Assembly (NCBI RefSeq): GCF_900174485.1
Contig: NZ_LT837803.1
Location: forward strand, 2,867,305-2,931,304
DNA: 64,000 nucleotides
Reading direction: 5' to 3'
Source of the DNA: Sterolibacterium denitrificans
GTDB taxonomy: Bacteria > Pseudomonadota > Gammaproteobacteria > Burkholderiales > Rhodocyclaceae
This document shows, one piece after another, positions 1-8,606 of this stretch (positions are counted from its first letter, which is position 1; each line of letters opens with the position of its first letter). Below the pieces are notes generated by a model, which was given only the letters and a program-made list of their open reading frames with translations, had not been told where the DNA came from and did no database searches. The position numbers and the translations under genes are program-made.

Positions 1-384
1 GTCATGGCCCATGTATGGATTGATGGTCACCGCATCGGCGGCATAGCGATCGAAAGCCTCGACGGCGTACTGTTCGGCGGTGCTGCCGATGTCGCCGCGC
101 TTGGCATCGAGGATGACCGGAATTGCCGGATAGTTGCAGCGAATGTAGGCAATGCTTTCCCGCAGCGCCTCTTCCGCCCCGCAGGCGGCAAAATAGGCGA
201 TCTGCGGCTTGTAGGCGCACACCAGGTCATGCGTGGCGTCGATGATGGCGCGGTTGAAGGCCAGGATGCCGGCCGCATCGCGGCTCAGGTGCGCCGGCAG
301 ACGCTGCGGATCCGGATCGAGGCCGACGCAGACCAGGGAATCGTTGGCCGCCCAGGCGGCGGCAAGTTTTTCAGCAAAACGCAT
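1..384 (-). CDS. pyrF: Orotidine 5'-phosphate decarboxylase, N-terminal part (cut by window edge)
   Basis: Catalyses OMP to UMP, the last step of de novo pyrimidine synthesis, in the cytoplasm. The 128 visible residues start [11 protein letters not shown] and contain VCVGLDPDP near residue 19 and the catalytic loop DAKRGDIGS near residue 94. In this family the Asp and Lys of that loop form the proton-transfer network. The DAKRGDIG form fits the longer type 2 enzymes (about 270 residues), so roughly half the gene lies left of position 1. The start at 384 is the ATG directly before the conserved FAEKL segment. The gene is divergent from the RND operon across 170 bp. Confidence 0.95.
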   Translation of the reverse strand, partial: MRFAEKLAAAWAANDSLVCVGLDPDPQRLPAHLSRDAAGILAFNRAIIDATHDLVCAYKPQIAYFAACGAEEALRESIAYIRCNYPAIPVILDAKRGDIGSTAEQYAVEAFDRYAADAVTINPYMGHD

Positions 385-522
385 GGCGGATTCCGTAACG
401 AGGATCAGAATGCAGAATGCCGCCGATTTTACCGGCTCCGGCGCTCACAGCCGCACCGCCGGCCGTGGGCGGACGAAGAAAGACCCGTTCTGCCCTTTCA
501 TTTCTTTCGTTTCTTTACCCCC

Positions 523-553
523 TTGAATTCCATGAATATTAGCATATACTAAT
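523..553 (+). promoter_or_regulatory. Sigma70-type promoter with inverted-repeat operator for the RND operon
   Basis: TTGAAT (523-528) and TATACT (545-550) are separated by 16 bp. The inverted repeat ATTAG-N6-CTAAT (538-553) covers the -10 element, where a bound repressor would block polymerase. AT-rich palindromes of this kind are typical ArsR/SmtB-family operators, but no such regulator gene is in the window. The predicted transcription start (about 556-558) falls on the ATG at 558, so the mRNA may be leaderless. Confidence 0.6.
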
Positions 554-557
554 GCTC

Positions 558-1613
558 ATGAAGACACCCTACCGCCCTCATGCGCCCGGCCACTCGCTGC
601 TCGTTGCCGCCGGTTTCGCGCTGACCGCCTGGCTTGCCGGCCCTGCCCTGGCGCAGACTGCTCCGGCCGCCGCGCCGGCATTGGCCACGATGACCGTCGA
701 ATTGCGCGAGGTTGCCCAGACCTATCCGGCCGAAGCCGTCGTCGAAGCCGTCAAGCAGGCCACCCTGGCCGCCCAGGTGACCGGGCGCATCCTGGAAGCG
801 CGCGTCGATGCCGGCGACCGCGTCAAGGCCGGCGAAGTCCTGATGCGCATCGATGCCCGCGAGGCGGCTGAAGGGCTGGCCGCCGCCCGCGCCCAGCTCG
901 GCAATGCCAAGGCCAATCTGGAGCGCGTGAAGAATCTCGTGGCGCAGAAGTTCGTCAGCCAGGCCGCGCTCGACAAGGCCGAAGCCGATTACAAGACCGC
1001 CGCCGCCAACGCCGCCCAGGCCGGCGCGACCAGCGGCCATGCCCTGATCGTCGCGCCGTTTGCCGGCGTCGTTGCCCAGCGTCTGGCCGAGGCGGGCGAA
1101 ATGGCCAATCCGGGCCGCCCGCTGATCACGCTTTTCGAGCCCGGGGACATGCGCGTCGTCGCCAGCATTCCGCAATACCAGTTGGCGACCGTTCGTCAGG
1201 CGCAGCAGGGGCGGATCGAGTTTCCCGGCAGCGGCCAGTGGCTGGAAGCCAGCCGCATCGAAGTGCTGCCGACGGTGGATGCCGGCAGCCACACCGCGCG
1301 CGTGCGCCTGTATCTGGCGGAAGGCGCCGCCGCGGATGGCGGCATCGTGCCCGGCCTGTTCGCCCGCGCGCATTTCGTCACCGGCAGCGCCCGCAAGCTG
1401 CTGGTGCCCGCCGCCGCCGTGGTGCGGCGCGGCGAGCTGACCGCGCTGTATGTGGTCACGCCGCAAGGCCAGCCGCGCCTGCGTCAGGTGAGACTGGGAG
1501 AAGTGCAGGCGGGTGGCGACATCGAAGTCCTGGCCGGCCTTTCACCCGGCGAGAAGATCGCCCTCGATCCGCTCAAGGCCGGCTTCCAGGCTGCCCGGAC
1601 GCAACCGCGTTGA
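558..1613 (+). CDS. RND efflux periplasmic adaptor subunit (membrane fusion protein)
   Basis: Periplasmic adaptor that links an inner-membrane RND pump to an outer-membrane channel. It has an N-terminal signal peptide ending near GPALAQ, then a lipoyl/barrel-sandwich half-motif (QVTGRILEARVDAGDRVKAG), an alpha-hairpin of about 60 residues, the second lipoyl half (LIVAPFAGVVAQRLAEAGEM), and a beta-barrel/membrane-proximal end. Length is about 351 residues, normal for the HlyD/AcrA family. An upstream ATG at 552 would overlap the operator. I prefer 558 because the promoter predicts transcription starting there. No Shine-Dalgarno is visible. The pump gene follows 33 bp downstream. No TolC-type gene is present nearby. 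Confidence 0.9.
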   Translation: MKTPYRPHAPGHSLLVAAGFALTAWLAGPALAQTAPAAAPALATMTVELREVAQTYPAEAVVEAVKQATLAAQVTGRILEARVDAGDRVKAGEVLMRIDAREAAEGLAAARAQLGNAKANLERVKNLVAQKFVSQAALDKAEADYKTAAANAAQAGATSGHALIVAPFAGVVAQRLAEAGEMANPGRPLITLFEPGDMRVVASIPQYQLATVRQAQQGRIEFPGSGQWLEASRIEVLPTVDAGSHTARVRLYLAEGAAADGGIVPGLFARAHFVTGSARKLLVPAAAVVRRGELTALYVVTPQGQPRLRQVRLGEVQAGGDIEVLAGLSPGEKIALDPLKAGFQAARTQPR

Positions 1614-1646
1614 TCCCTGCAAATCCTCCAGACCTTCGTCCCTGAA

Positions 1647-4600
1647 ATGAACATCTCCGGCCGCATCGCCGCCACCTTCCAGCGTCACTCGCTGACGCCG
1701 CTGATCGCGCTGGTCGCGCTCCTCTTCGGCGTCTTCGCCGTGCTGGTCACACCGCGCGAGGAAGAGCCGCAGATCAACGTGACCATGGCGAATGTCCTGA
1801 TCCCCTTCCCCGGCGCGTCGGCCAAGGATGTCGAAGCGCTCGTCGCCCGCCCGGCGGAACAGGTGCTGGCGCGCATCTCCGGCATCGAGCACGTGTATTC
1901 CGTCTCGCGGCCGGGCATGGCGGTGATCACCGTGCAGTACGAGGTCGGCGAGGATCATACCCAGGCGCTGGTGCGCCTCTACGACACCATCCACTCGAAT
2001 CGCGACTGGCTCTCGCCCCAGCTCGGCGTGCTGGAACCCATCGTCAAGCCGAAGAGCATCGACGACGTGCCCATCGTCAGCCTGACCTTGTGGAACAAGG
2101 ATGCGCCGGGCGGCGCCTTCGAGCTGCAGCAGGTGGCGCGCGCCGCCGAAATCGAACTGAAGCGCATCGCCGGCACGCGCGACGTCGTCACCATCGGCGG
2201 GCCGGGCCATGTGATCCGCGTGGTCATCGACGCCGAACGGATGAATGCGCATGCCGTCACCGCCCAGGACATCCGCGCCGCGCTGCAGCTATCGAATGCG
2301 GCCCAGCCGTCCGGCACCCTGGTCAGCGGCAACCGCGAAATCCTCGTGGAGACCGGCACCTACATCGAGTCGGCCGCCGACGTGAAGCGTCTGGTCGTCG
2401 GCGTGCATGGGGATCGTCCGGTGTTCATGGCCGACGTCGCCGACATCCTCGACGGCCCGGATCAGCCTTCGCGCTACGTCTGGCACGCCGATCGCGAACA
2501 TGGCGAGCTGCCGGCCGTGACCTTGTCGATTTCCAAGAAGCCCGGCGTGAATGCGGCCGACGTGGCGAATGCGGTGATTGCCCGCGCCGAGGCGCTGAAA
2601 GGCACGGTGATTCCCGACGGCGTCGAATTCACCGTCACCCGCAACTACGGCGCCACCGCCACCGAAAAGGCGGAAAAGCTGATCGGCAAGCTGATCTTCG
2701 CCACCGCCTTCGTCGTTCTGCTGGTGCTCTTCGCGCTGGGCCGCCGCGAAGCCGTCATCGTCGGCCTGGCGGTGACCCTGACCCTGGCGGCGACGCTGTT
2801 CGCTTCCTGGGCCTGGGGTTTCACCCTCAACCGCGTCTCGCTGTTCGCCCTGATCTTTTCCATCGGCATCCTCGTCGACGATGCCATCGTGGTGGTCGAG
2901 AACATCCATCGCCATCACGCCCTGGAACCCGGCAAGCCGCTCTGGCGGATCATTCCCGGCGCGGTCGATGAGGTCGGCGGACCGACCATCCTCGCCACCT
3001 TCACGGTGATTGCCGCGCTGCTGCCGATGGCCTTCGTCAGCGGCCTGATGGGGCCGTACATGAGCCCGATCCCGATCAATGCCTCGATGGGCATGTTCCT
3101 CTCGCTGCTGATCGCCTTCATCATCACGCCCTGGCTGGCCTTGAAGCTGATGAAGCCCCAGGCGGCCCGGCATGATCGCGAAGCCGAAGCCGGCACCGCC
3201 GGTACGCGTCTGGATCGCCTGTTCCGCCGCGTCCTGTCGCCCTTCCTCGACGAGCGCGATGCACGGCGCGGCAAGGCGGCGCGGCGCATGCTCTGGCTGG
3301 GCATCCTCGCAGCCATCGCCCTCTCGGTCTCGCTGACCGCAGTCAAGCTGGTGGTGCTGAAAATGCTGCCCTTCGACAACAAGAGCGAATTCCAGGTGGT
3401 GCTCGACATGCCGGTGGGCACGCCGGTCGAGGAAACCGCCCGCGTGCTGCGCGAAATCGGCGCCCATCTGGCGACGGTCGAGGAAGTCAGCGACTGGCAG
3501 GCTTACGCCGGCACCGCCAGCCCGATCAATTTCAACGGCCTGGTGCGTCAGTATTACCTGCGCAGCAATGCCGAAATGGGCGACCTCCAGGTGAATCTCG
3601 TCGACAAGCACTTGCGCAACCGGCAAAGCCACGAGATCGCCGTCGCCGTGCGCGACGAGGTGATGGCGATTGCCGCGCGCCACAACGGCAATGCCAAGGT
3701 GGTGGAAGTGCCGCCCGGCCCGCCGGTGCTCTCGCCCATCGTCGCCGAAGTCTACGGCCCCGACTACGCCGGACAGATCGCCCTGGCGAAGAAAATCCGC
3801 GCCGAGTTCGCCGCGACGGCCGGCATCATCGGCATCGACGACAGCAGCAGCGCGCCCACCGACAAACGCGTACTGCGCGTGAATCAGGCCAAGGCCGCCC
3901 TGCTGGGCGTGAGCCAGGCGGACATCGTCGATACCATGCGGATCGCCCTGGCCGGCGAGGACGTCACGCCGGTGCATGGCGGCGATGCGAAATACGAGAT
4001 TCCGGTGCACATCACCTTGCCGGAAACCCAGAAGGACGCCATCGAAAATCTGCTGCGCCTGCGGGTGCGTGCCCGCGATGGCCGCCTGGTACCGATTGCC
4101 GAACTGGTCGAAACGCGTACGGCGCCCAGCGAGCAAGCCATCTTCCACAAGGATCTGCTGCCGGTGGTATATGTCACTGCCGACATGGGCGGCCGCCTGG
4201 ATTCGCCGCTCTACGGCATGTTCGATATTCGCTCCCGGCTTGCCGGCATGACGCTGGACGACCTGCCCGGCGGCGGCGAACTGGCGGAATATTTCATCCG
4301 CCAGCCGGACGATCCCTATGCCGGCTACAGCCTGAAGTGGGACGGCGAATGGCAGATCACCTACGAAACCTTCCGCGACATGGGCGCGGCCTACGCCGTC
4401 GGCCTGATTCTCATCTATCTGCTGGTGGTGGCCCAGTTCAAGAGCTATCTGGCGCCGCTGATCATCATGGCGCCGATCCCGCTGACCGTCATCGGCGTGC
4501 TGCCGGGCCATGCCATCGCCGGCAGCCAGTTCACCGCCACGTCGATGATCGGCATGATCGCCCTGGCCGGCATCATCGTGCGCAACTCCATCCTGCTGGT

Positions 4601-4895
4601 CGATTTCATCAACCACCAGCTCGCCACCGGGGTGGAATTCACCGAAGCCGTCATCCAGGCGGCCGTCGTCCGCGCCAAGCCGATCGCGCTGACCGGCCTG
4701 GCCGCCATGCTCGGCGCCCTGTTCATCCTCGACGATCCCATCTTCAACGGCCTGGCACTGGCGCTGATCTTCGGCATTCTGGTCTCCACCCTGCTGACCC
4801 TGGTGGTGATCCCCGTCCTGTATTACGCCGCTTTCCGCAAGCGCGTCCAGCACCTTCGCGATTCACTCAATGCAGAAAAGGAGCAGACATCATGA
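1647..4895 (+). CDS. RND family efflux transporter permease
   Basis: Inner-membrane, proton-driven export pump of 1,082 residues, full length for the AcrB-type (HAE) superfamily. The N-terminal TM1 is followed by TPREEEPQI and a porter domain containing FPGASAKDVEALV. TM4 carries the proton-relay pair in SIGILVDDAIVVVENIH, and the C-terminal half has MIGMIALAGIIVRNSILLVD near TM10-11. The C-terminus is basic and cytoplasmic. It overlaps the next gene by 4 bp (ATGA), so translation is probably coupled. The PREEEPQI type is often found with DUF2892 genes in other proteobacteria (from memory). The substrate cannot be read from the sequence. Confidence 0.93.
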   Translation: MNISGRIAATFQRHSLTPLIALVALLFGVFAVLVTPREEEPQINVTMANVLIPFPGASAKDVEALVARPAEQVLARISGIEHVYSVSRPGMAVITVQYEVGEDHTQALVRLYDTIHSNRDWLSPQLGVLEPIVKPKSIDDVPIVSLTLWNKDAPGGAFELQQVARAAEIELKRIAGTRDVVTIGGPGHVIRVVIDAERMNAHAVTAQDIRAALQLSNAAQPSGTLVSGNREILVETGTYIESAADVKRLVVGVHGDRPVFMADVADILDGPDQPSRYVWHADREHGELPAVTLSISKKPGVNAADVANAVIARAEALKGTVIPDGVEFTVTRNYGATATEKAEKLIGKLIFATAFVVLLVLFALGRREAVIVGLAVTLTLAATLFASWAWGFTLNRVSLFALIFSIGILVDDAIVVVENIHRHHALEPGKPLWRIIPGAVDEVGGPTILATFTVIAALLPMAFVSGLMGPYMSPIPINASMGMFLSLLIAFIITPWLALKLMKPQAARHDREAEAGTAGTRLDRLFRRVLSPFLDERDARRGKAARRMLWLGILAAIALSVSLTAVKLVVLKMLPFDNKSEFQVVLDMPVGTPVEETARVLREIGAHLATVEEVSDWQAYAGTASPINFNGLVRQYYLRSNAEMGDLQVNLVDKHLRNRQSHEIAVAVRDEVMAIAARHNGNAKVVEVPPGPPVLSPIVAEVYGPDYAGQIALAKKIRAEFAATAGIIGIDDSSSAPTDKRVLRVNQAKAALLGVSQADIVDTMRIALAGEDVTPVHGGDAKYEIPVHITLPETQKDAIENLLRLRVRARDGRLVPIAELVETRTAPSEQAIFHKDLLPVVYVTADMGGRLDSPLYGMFDIRSRLAGMTLDDLPGGGELAEYFIRQPDDPYAGYSLKWDGEWQITYETFRDMGAAYAVGLILIYLLVVAQFKSYLAPLIIMAPIPLTVIGVLPGHAIAGSQFTATSMIGMIALAGIIVRNSILLVDFINHQLATGVEFTEAVIQAAVVRAKPIALTGLAAMLGALFILDDPIFNGLALALIFGILVSTLLTLVVIPVLYYAAFRKRVQHLRDSLNAEKEQTS

Positions 4896-5122
4896 CCGTC
4901 AATCAACTGATCCGCATCTTCGCCGGCAGCTTCATCACGCTGTCGCTGGCGCTGGGCGTCGAAGCCAGCCCGCTGTTCGTCAGCCAGAACTGGCTGTGGT
5001 TCACCCTGTTCGTCGGCGCCAATCTGTTCCAGAGCGGCTTTTCCCGTTTCTGTCCGCTGGAAAGCCTGCTGCGCAAGCTGGGCGTGAAGGAAGAATCCAG
5101 TTGCGGCAGCGGCTGCGCCTGA
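4892..5122 (+). CDS. DUF2892 (YgaP-type) small inner-membrane protein
   Basis: This 76-residue protein has two predicted membrane segments (RIFAGSFITLSLALGV and WLWFTLFVGANLFQSGF) followed by the family signature FCPLESLLRKLG. In YgaP the same module is fused to a rhodanese, and the family is tied to sulfur and persulfide handling, often in BigR/ArsR-controlled operons. The tail ends in SSCGSGCA, an added C-x3-C pair. A strong ribosome site (AAAGGAG) precedes the ATG, which overlaps the pump stop codon. The operon context suggests a role with the RND pump, but which one is unknown. Confidence 0.85.
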   Translation: MTVNQLIRIFAGSFITLSLALGVEASPLFVSQNWLWFTLFVGANLFQSGFSRFCPLESLLRKLGVKEESSCGSGCA

Positions 5123-5134
5123 ACGCCCGGCAAC

Positions 5135-5959
5135 ATGAACGGCAAACCATCACGCAGCTTCGGCGCCCTCATCATCGGCGACGAAATCATCCGCGGCAAG
5201 CGTCAGGACAAGCATTTCCAGCGGCTCGTCGACACACTGGCCGCGCGCGGCCTGCATCTGACCTGGAGCCTGTACGTCGCCGATGAGCGTCCCCGCCTGA
5301 TCGAAATCCTGCGGCGCACGCTGCAATCCGCCGACGTCGTCTTCAGCTTCGGCGGCATCGGCGTCACGCCGGACGACCACACGCGCCAGGCCGCTGCCGC
5401 CGCCGCTGGCGTGAGCCTGCAACTGCATCCCGATGCCGAAACGGAAATCCGCGCCTACTGCGCCCAACAGCACATCGAGGTGACGCCGCAGCGCCTGCTG
5501 CTTGGCGAACTGCCCGCCGGCAGTCGCATCGTGCCCAATCCGGTCAACCACATGCCGGGCTTTTCATTGGGCGATCACCATTTCTACCCCGGCTTTCCGC
5601 AAATGGCCTGGCCGATGCTGGAGTGGACGCTGGAGACCTACTACCAGGCCGAGTTTCACGCCGTGCCTGAAAGCGAGCAATCCATCTACATACAGGACGG
5701 CATGGAAGGTCCGCTGTTGCCACTGATGCAGATGATAGAAACGAAATACCGGCAGGCTCATCTGTTCAGCCTGCCGTCCCTCGGCGATACCGCACGTGGC
5801 CGCACGCTGGAGCTGGGCATGCGCGGCGAACCGGCGCAGGTGGCCGCCGCGATGATCGAAATCCGCGCTGAAGTGACGCGTCTGGGTTTCATCTGGAAAG
5901 AGGCGGCGGCAACGGCCTCCGCGCACCCTGCGCCCTCTCCTTCCGATTCCTCTGGATAA
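5135..5959 (+). CDS. MoCF-domain protein, CinA N-terminal type (competence/damage-inducible A-like)
   Basis: This 274-residue protein begins with the molybdopterin-binding (MoCF_biosynth) fold: GALIIGDEIIRGKRQDKHF at the start, then DVVFSFGGIGVTPDDHTRQA near residue 70, where CinA/MoaB/Mog proteins have GG.G...DD.T. It lacks the C-terminal nicotinamide-nucleotide amidase domain of full CinA (about 410 residues). In related proteins the N-terminal module hydrolyses ADP-ribose/FAD-type compounds or binds molybdopterin; which applies here is not visible. It lies 12 bp after the DUF2892 gene on the same strand and may be the last gene of that operon. Confidence 0.8.
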   Translation: MNGKPSRSFGALIIGDEIIRGKRQDKHFQRLVDTLAARGLHLTWSLYVADERPRLIEILRRTLQSADVVFSFGGIGVTPDDHTRQAAAAAAGVSLQLHPDAETEIRAYCAQQHIEVTPQRLLLGELPAGSRIVPNPVNHMPGFSLGDHHFYPGFPQMAWPMLEWTLETYYQAEFHAVPESEQSIYIQDGMEGPLLPLMQMIETKYRQAHLFSLPSLGDTARGRTLELGMRGEPAQVAAAMIEIRAEVTRLGFIWKEAAATASAHPAPSPSDSSG

Positions 5960-5983
5960 AAAAACCCGGCGTCTAGCGCCGGG
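5958..5983 (-). terminator. Rho-independent terminator of the phasin gene
   Basis: CCCGGCG (5965-5971) and CGCCGGG (5977-5983) form a 7-bp GC stem with a 5-nt loop. Seven A residues (5958-5964) lie on the left, which on the minus strand is a hairpin followed by seven T residues. It faces the phasin gene and overlaps the stop codon of the convergent MoCF gene. Confidence 0.85.
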
Positions 5984-6037
5984 CTGAAACCAGCCAAGAC
6001 GGCTGGAGGAGGAGACGGTACAGATACAGCAGCGCGC

Positions 6038-6604
6038 TCAGGCGGCTTTGCGGCCTTTCGCGGCAGCGGTCGAAGCGGTGCCGACGGCCTTGACGGTGGC
6101 GTTGGTGGCGGCGGCAACGTTGGCTTCGGCGATTTCGGCAACCTGCTTGGCAGCCTTGCTGATGCTGTCGTAAGCGGAGTTGGCGGCGGCGATGGCCGAC
6201 TTCACGGCAGCAACGGCAACGTCGGAACCGGCCGGGGCGTTCTTGCTCGCCTTGTCGAGGGCAGTGGCCACGGTCTTGTTGGCTTCGGTGAATTGCGCTT
6301 CGACGATCTTGGAAATTTCTTCCTGCGTCTGGGCAGCGATTTCATACAGGCTGCGCGAGTAGGCCACGGCCTTCTCGACGGACGGCTGGGCCAGCGTGGT
6401 CTGCAGGGCCACCAGTTCCTGGATGTCCTTCACACCGAGGATGGCCTTGGTGTTGGCGACGCTGTCTTCCAGCAGGCTGCGGGCGGTGTTCAGGTTCAGG
6501 GCGGCGAAACGCTCGGCGCTGGCAAAAGCGGTGTTGGCCAGGTTCAGCAGGGCTTCGACGTTGGCTTTGTTGGTGCTGGCAAATTGTTCGGTTGCGTTAA
6601 ACAT
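6038..6604 (-). CDS. phaP: Phasin family protein (PHA granule-associated)
   Basis: Phasins coat polyhydroxyalkanoate granules and control their number and size. This 188-residue protein is almost all helix, rich in Ala, Glu, Lys and Asn. It starts MFNATEQFASTNKANVEALL, matching the conserved phasin N-terminus, and ends in an Ala/Lys-rich tail (AAAKGRKAA). An in-frame ATG exists at 6640, but the ATG at 6604 has a good ribosome site (GGGAGA) and fits family starts. The gene is monocistronic, with its own consensus promoter and terminator. The enoyl-CoA hydratase beyond the upstream region could feed PHA precursors, but no phaC, phaA or phaB is in the window. Confidence 0.92.
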   Translation of the reverse strand: MFNATEQFASTNKANVEALLNLANTAFASAERFAALNLNTARSLLEDSVANTKAILGVKDIQELVALQTTLAQPSVEKAVAYSRSLYEIAAQTQEEISKIVEAQFTEANKTVATALDKASKNAPAGSDVAVAAVKSAIAAANSAYDSISKAAKQVAEIAEANVAAATNATVKAVGTASTAAAKGRKAA

Positions 6605-6736
6605 GTTCGTATCTCCCAGAATGTGAAGGTAGGTCGTCAAATGGCGGCGCTAAATTTCATTGCTGAGCCGCCTGAACTCTGCTGCCTTCCAGTCGGCTGT
6701 TACCGTAACCCTGCGAACTGCCTTGCCGGTCACGAT

Positions 6737-6806
6737 TGCTGCACTGCATTACGATTCGGATTATAGGCGGGCGATTCACCTTGTCAAGCCTTTTTTGCGC
6801 ACTGCA
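6737..6806. promoter_or_regulatory. Two TGC-rich repeats flanking the phasin promoter, candidate PhaR sites
   Basis: TGCTGCACTGCA (6737-6748) lies just downstream of the predicted transcription start, and TGCGCACTGCA (6796-6806) lies just upstream of the -35 box. Both share the core GCACTGCA. PhaR, the repressor that senses free PHA and controls phasin genes, binds TGC/GCA-rich sequences in other bacteria. The placement on both sides of the promoter suits repression. No phaR gene is in the window. Confidence 0.5.
6760..6787 (-). promoter_or_regulatory. Consensus sigma70 promoter of the phasin gene
   Basis: On the minus strand TTGACA (6787-6782) and TATAAT (6765-6760) are perfect consensus hexamers separated by 16 bp. 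Transcription would start near 6753, leaving a leader of about 150 nt before the phasin ATG. A perfect promoter suits one of the most abundant proteins of PHA-storing cells. Confidence 0.8.
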
Positions 6807-7174
6807 CAAAAATATTTTGAAATCGGTGATTCGGTACTTGTGATTGTTTTTAAACGATTTTTGCACATCAAGCGCCAGATCATGGTCTTTATTTGTGGCA
6901 ATGCACAAAATTATCCATCCGCTATTGCCCATGCTGGACGCGAGTTCGTCTTGCGGCACCGCACCAGAACGCCGGGCGGAATACAGGGCGCCTCGATGAT
7001 GGGCCACCAGGGGGCAGCGGGTGATGTGGCTAGATGGGCAGCGCACTGGCGCATGATCCGCTGAAGCGTCTGCCCAGGACGCGCATGCGTCCGTGCAGGG
7101 AATCGACGACGAAGGAACGGCCCGTTATCCGCCTGAAACGGGGACGCCTCCTGGCATACGCTGGCGGCCGGCGT

Positions 7175-7957
7175 TCAGCGGTTACTGAATTCCGGCTTGC
7201 GCTTCTCGATGAAAGCGGCCATGCCTTCCTTTTGATCCTGCATGGCAAAGGTCGAATGGAAGCTGCGGCGCTCGAACAGCAGGCCTTCCTGCAGCGCCGA
7301 CTCGTAGGCGCGATTGACCGATTCCTTGATCATCATCACCACCGGCAAGGAGTGGCTGGCGATCTTCCCGGCAGTGGCCAGTGCCTCCTCGACCAGCTTG
7401 TCCGCCGGCACGATGCGCGCAACCAGGCCGGCGCGCTCGGCTTCGGCGGCGTCCATGGTACGGCCCGTCAGGCACAGCTCCATGGCCTTGGCCTTGCCCA
7501 CGGCGCGCGGCAGGCGCTGCGTGCCGCCGGCGCCGGGCAGGATGCCGAGCTTGACTTCGGGCTGGCCGAACTGGGCGGTATCGGCAGCGATGATGAAGTC
7601 GCACATCATCGCCAGCTCGCAACCGCCGCCCAGCGCGTAGCCGGCCACGGCGGCGATCATCGGCTTGCGGCAGCGCGCGACGCGATCCCAGTTGGCGCTG
7701 ATGTAGTTGCCCTTGTAGACGTCCATGAAGCCGAAATCCTTCATGGCGCCGATGTCGGCGCCGGCAGCGAAAGCTTTCTCCGAGCCGGTGATGACGATGC
7801 AGCCGATCGCCTCGTCGGCCTCGAAACCGTCGAGCGCGCGGCCGATCTCGTCGATCAGCGCGTCGTTGAGCGCATTCAGCGCCTGCGGCCGGTTGAGCGT
7901 GATCAGGCCCACCTTGCCATGCGTCCTTGCGATGATGTTTTCGAAATTCATGGTCAT
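7175..7957 (-). CDS. Enoyl-CoA hydratase (crotonase family)
   Basis: Hydrates trans-2-enoyl-CoA to (S)-3-hydroxyacyl-CoA in fatty acid oxidation. The 260-residue protein has the standard length. The oxyanion-hole segments are [16 protein letters not shown] near residue 60 and [15 protein letters not shown] near residue 107. The catalytic glutamates sit in GGCELAM and in [26 protein letters not shown] ribosome site supports the ATG at 7957, which overlaps the lptA stop by 4 bp (ATGA). This couples it to the LPS-transport operon, where the ATPase gene lptB would be expected. The substrate chain length cannot be read. Confidence 0.93.
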   Translation of the reverse strand: MTMNFENIIARTHGKVGLITLNRPQALNALNDALIDEIGRALDGFEADEAIGCIVITGSEKAFAAGADIGAMKDFGFMDVYKGNYISANWDRVARCRKPMIAAVAGYALGGGCELAMMCDFIIAADTAQFGQPEVKLGILPGAGGTQRLPRAVGKAKAMELCLTGRTMDAAEAERAGLVARIVPADKLVEEALATAGKIASHSLPVVMMIKESVNRAYESALQEGLLFERRSFHSTFAMQDQKEGMAAFIEKRKPEFSNR

Positions 7958-8592
7958 GGGGTTTCGTCCTCGTTCTGATGGGTATTGGAAATCCGGGCGC
8001 CGCTCCTGAGCGCGGGCGCGCCTGCCGGCGTCTCGGCAGCAGAGGAAGCGGAGGAAGCAGCGGCGGCATTGTCGCGCGACTTCGGCTGGATCACGGCACG
8101 GACGCGCTGGCTGCTGCCGGCGGCGGCCCCCTCCGGATTGCTGCTCACCACGTAGTTCTCCGTGCGGCCGTCGTAGAGGATGTATTCGCCACGCACCTCG
8201 TCGTTACCGCTCCTGACGTAGGCTCTCACGAAAAACTCGGTCTTCTCGGCCTTGCCGTCATGCACGATGCGTTCCGCCTCGCCATCGACGTATTCGTCCT
8301 TGCCCTCGCGCTTCTGGCGAAAGTGCGCCAATCCTTTGGCGCCTCCGGTGGCAACGCCTCGCTGGAAGCCTTCGGCGTCCTGGGTAACGACGAGTCTTTC
8401 GCAGCGGATCAGCAGCGTTCCCTGCATCAACTGCACATTGCCTTCGAGGATGTGCTGCTTCTTTGCATCGTCGATGATGATACGGTCCGCTTCCAGATTG
8501 ACCGGCTTGTCGCGATCCGCCTTTTCGGCGCAGGCCAGCCCGGGGAAAATGCCACTCAAGGCCAGCAAAGTCAGCAGAGTCAGAGGTTTCAT
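7954..8592 (-). CDS. lptA: LPS transport periplasmic protein LptA
   Basis: Forms the periplasmic bridge that carries lipopolysaccharide from LptB2FGC to LptDE. It has a signal peptide ([18 protein letters not shown]) and then the OstA/LptA beta-jellyroll starting at [18 protein letters not shown], with a second typical strand pair at [20 protein letters not shown]. At 212 residues it is slightly long because of an Ala/Ser-rich, low-complexity tail after about residue 165. It starts 14 bp after lptC and overlaps the crotonase gene downstream. Confidence 0.93.
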   Translation of the reverse strand: MKPLTLLTLLALSGIFPGLACAEKADRDKPVNLEADRIIIDDAKKQHILEGNVQLMQGTLLIRCERLVVTQDAEGFQRGVATGGAKGLAHFRQKREGKDEYVDGEAERIVHDGKAEKTEFFVRAYVRSGNDEVRGEYILYDGRTENYVVSSNPEGAAAGSSQRVRAVIQPKSRDNAAAASSASSAAETPAGAPALRSGARISNTHQNEDETP

Positions 8593-8606
8593 GCGATGGC
8601 CTCGGT

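Larger units (their letters stand above)
6605..7174. other. 570-bp intergenic region upstream of the phasin gene
   Basis: No convincing gene lies here. The part near the phasin gene holds its promoter and TGC-rich repeats. The stretch around 6790-6920 is clearly more AT-rich than its surroundings, with T-runs and further TGCAC words (TTTTTGCACA near 6858, AATGCACAAAA near 6900). The part from about 6930 to 7174 has ordinary GC content and shows no clear element. An open frame across 6660-7064 has no family resemblance and no ribosome site. Confidence 0.6.

Noticed and set aside
2289-4853. 854-codon open frame antisense to the RND pump gene
   Set aside because: Composition is that of a reverse-frame shadow (rich in His, Asp, Gln, Arg), with no motif, and the plus strand codes a complete, clearly recognised pump.
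6660-7064. 134-codon frame upstream of the phasin gene
   Set aside because: It covers the phasin promoter and AT-rich region, has no ribosome site and no recognisable sequence.
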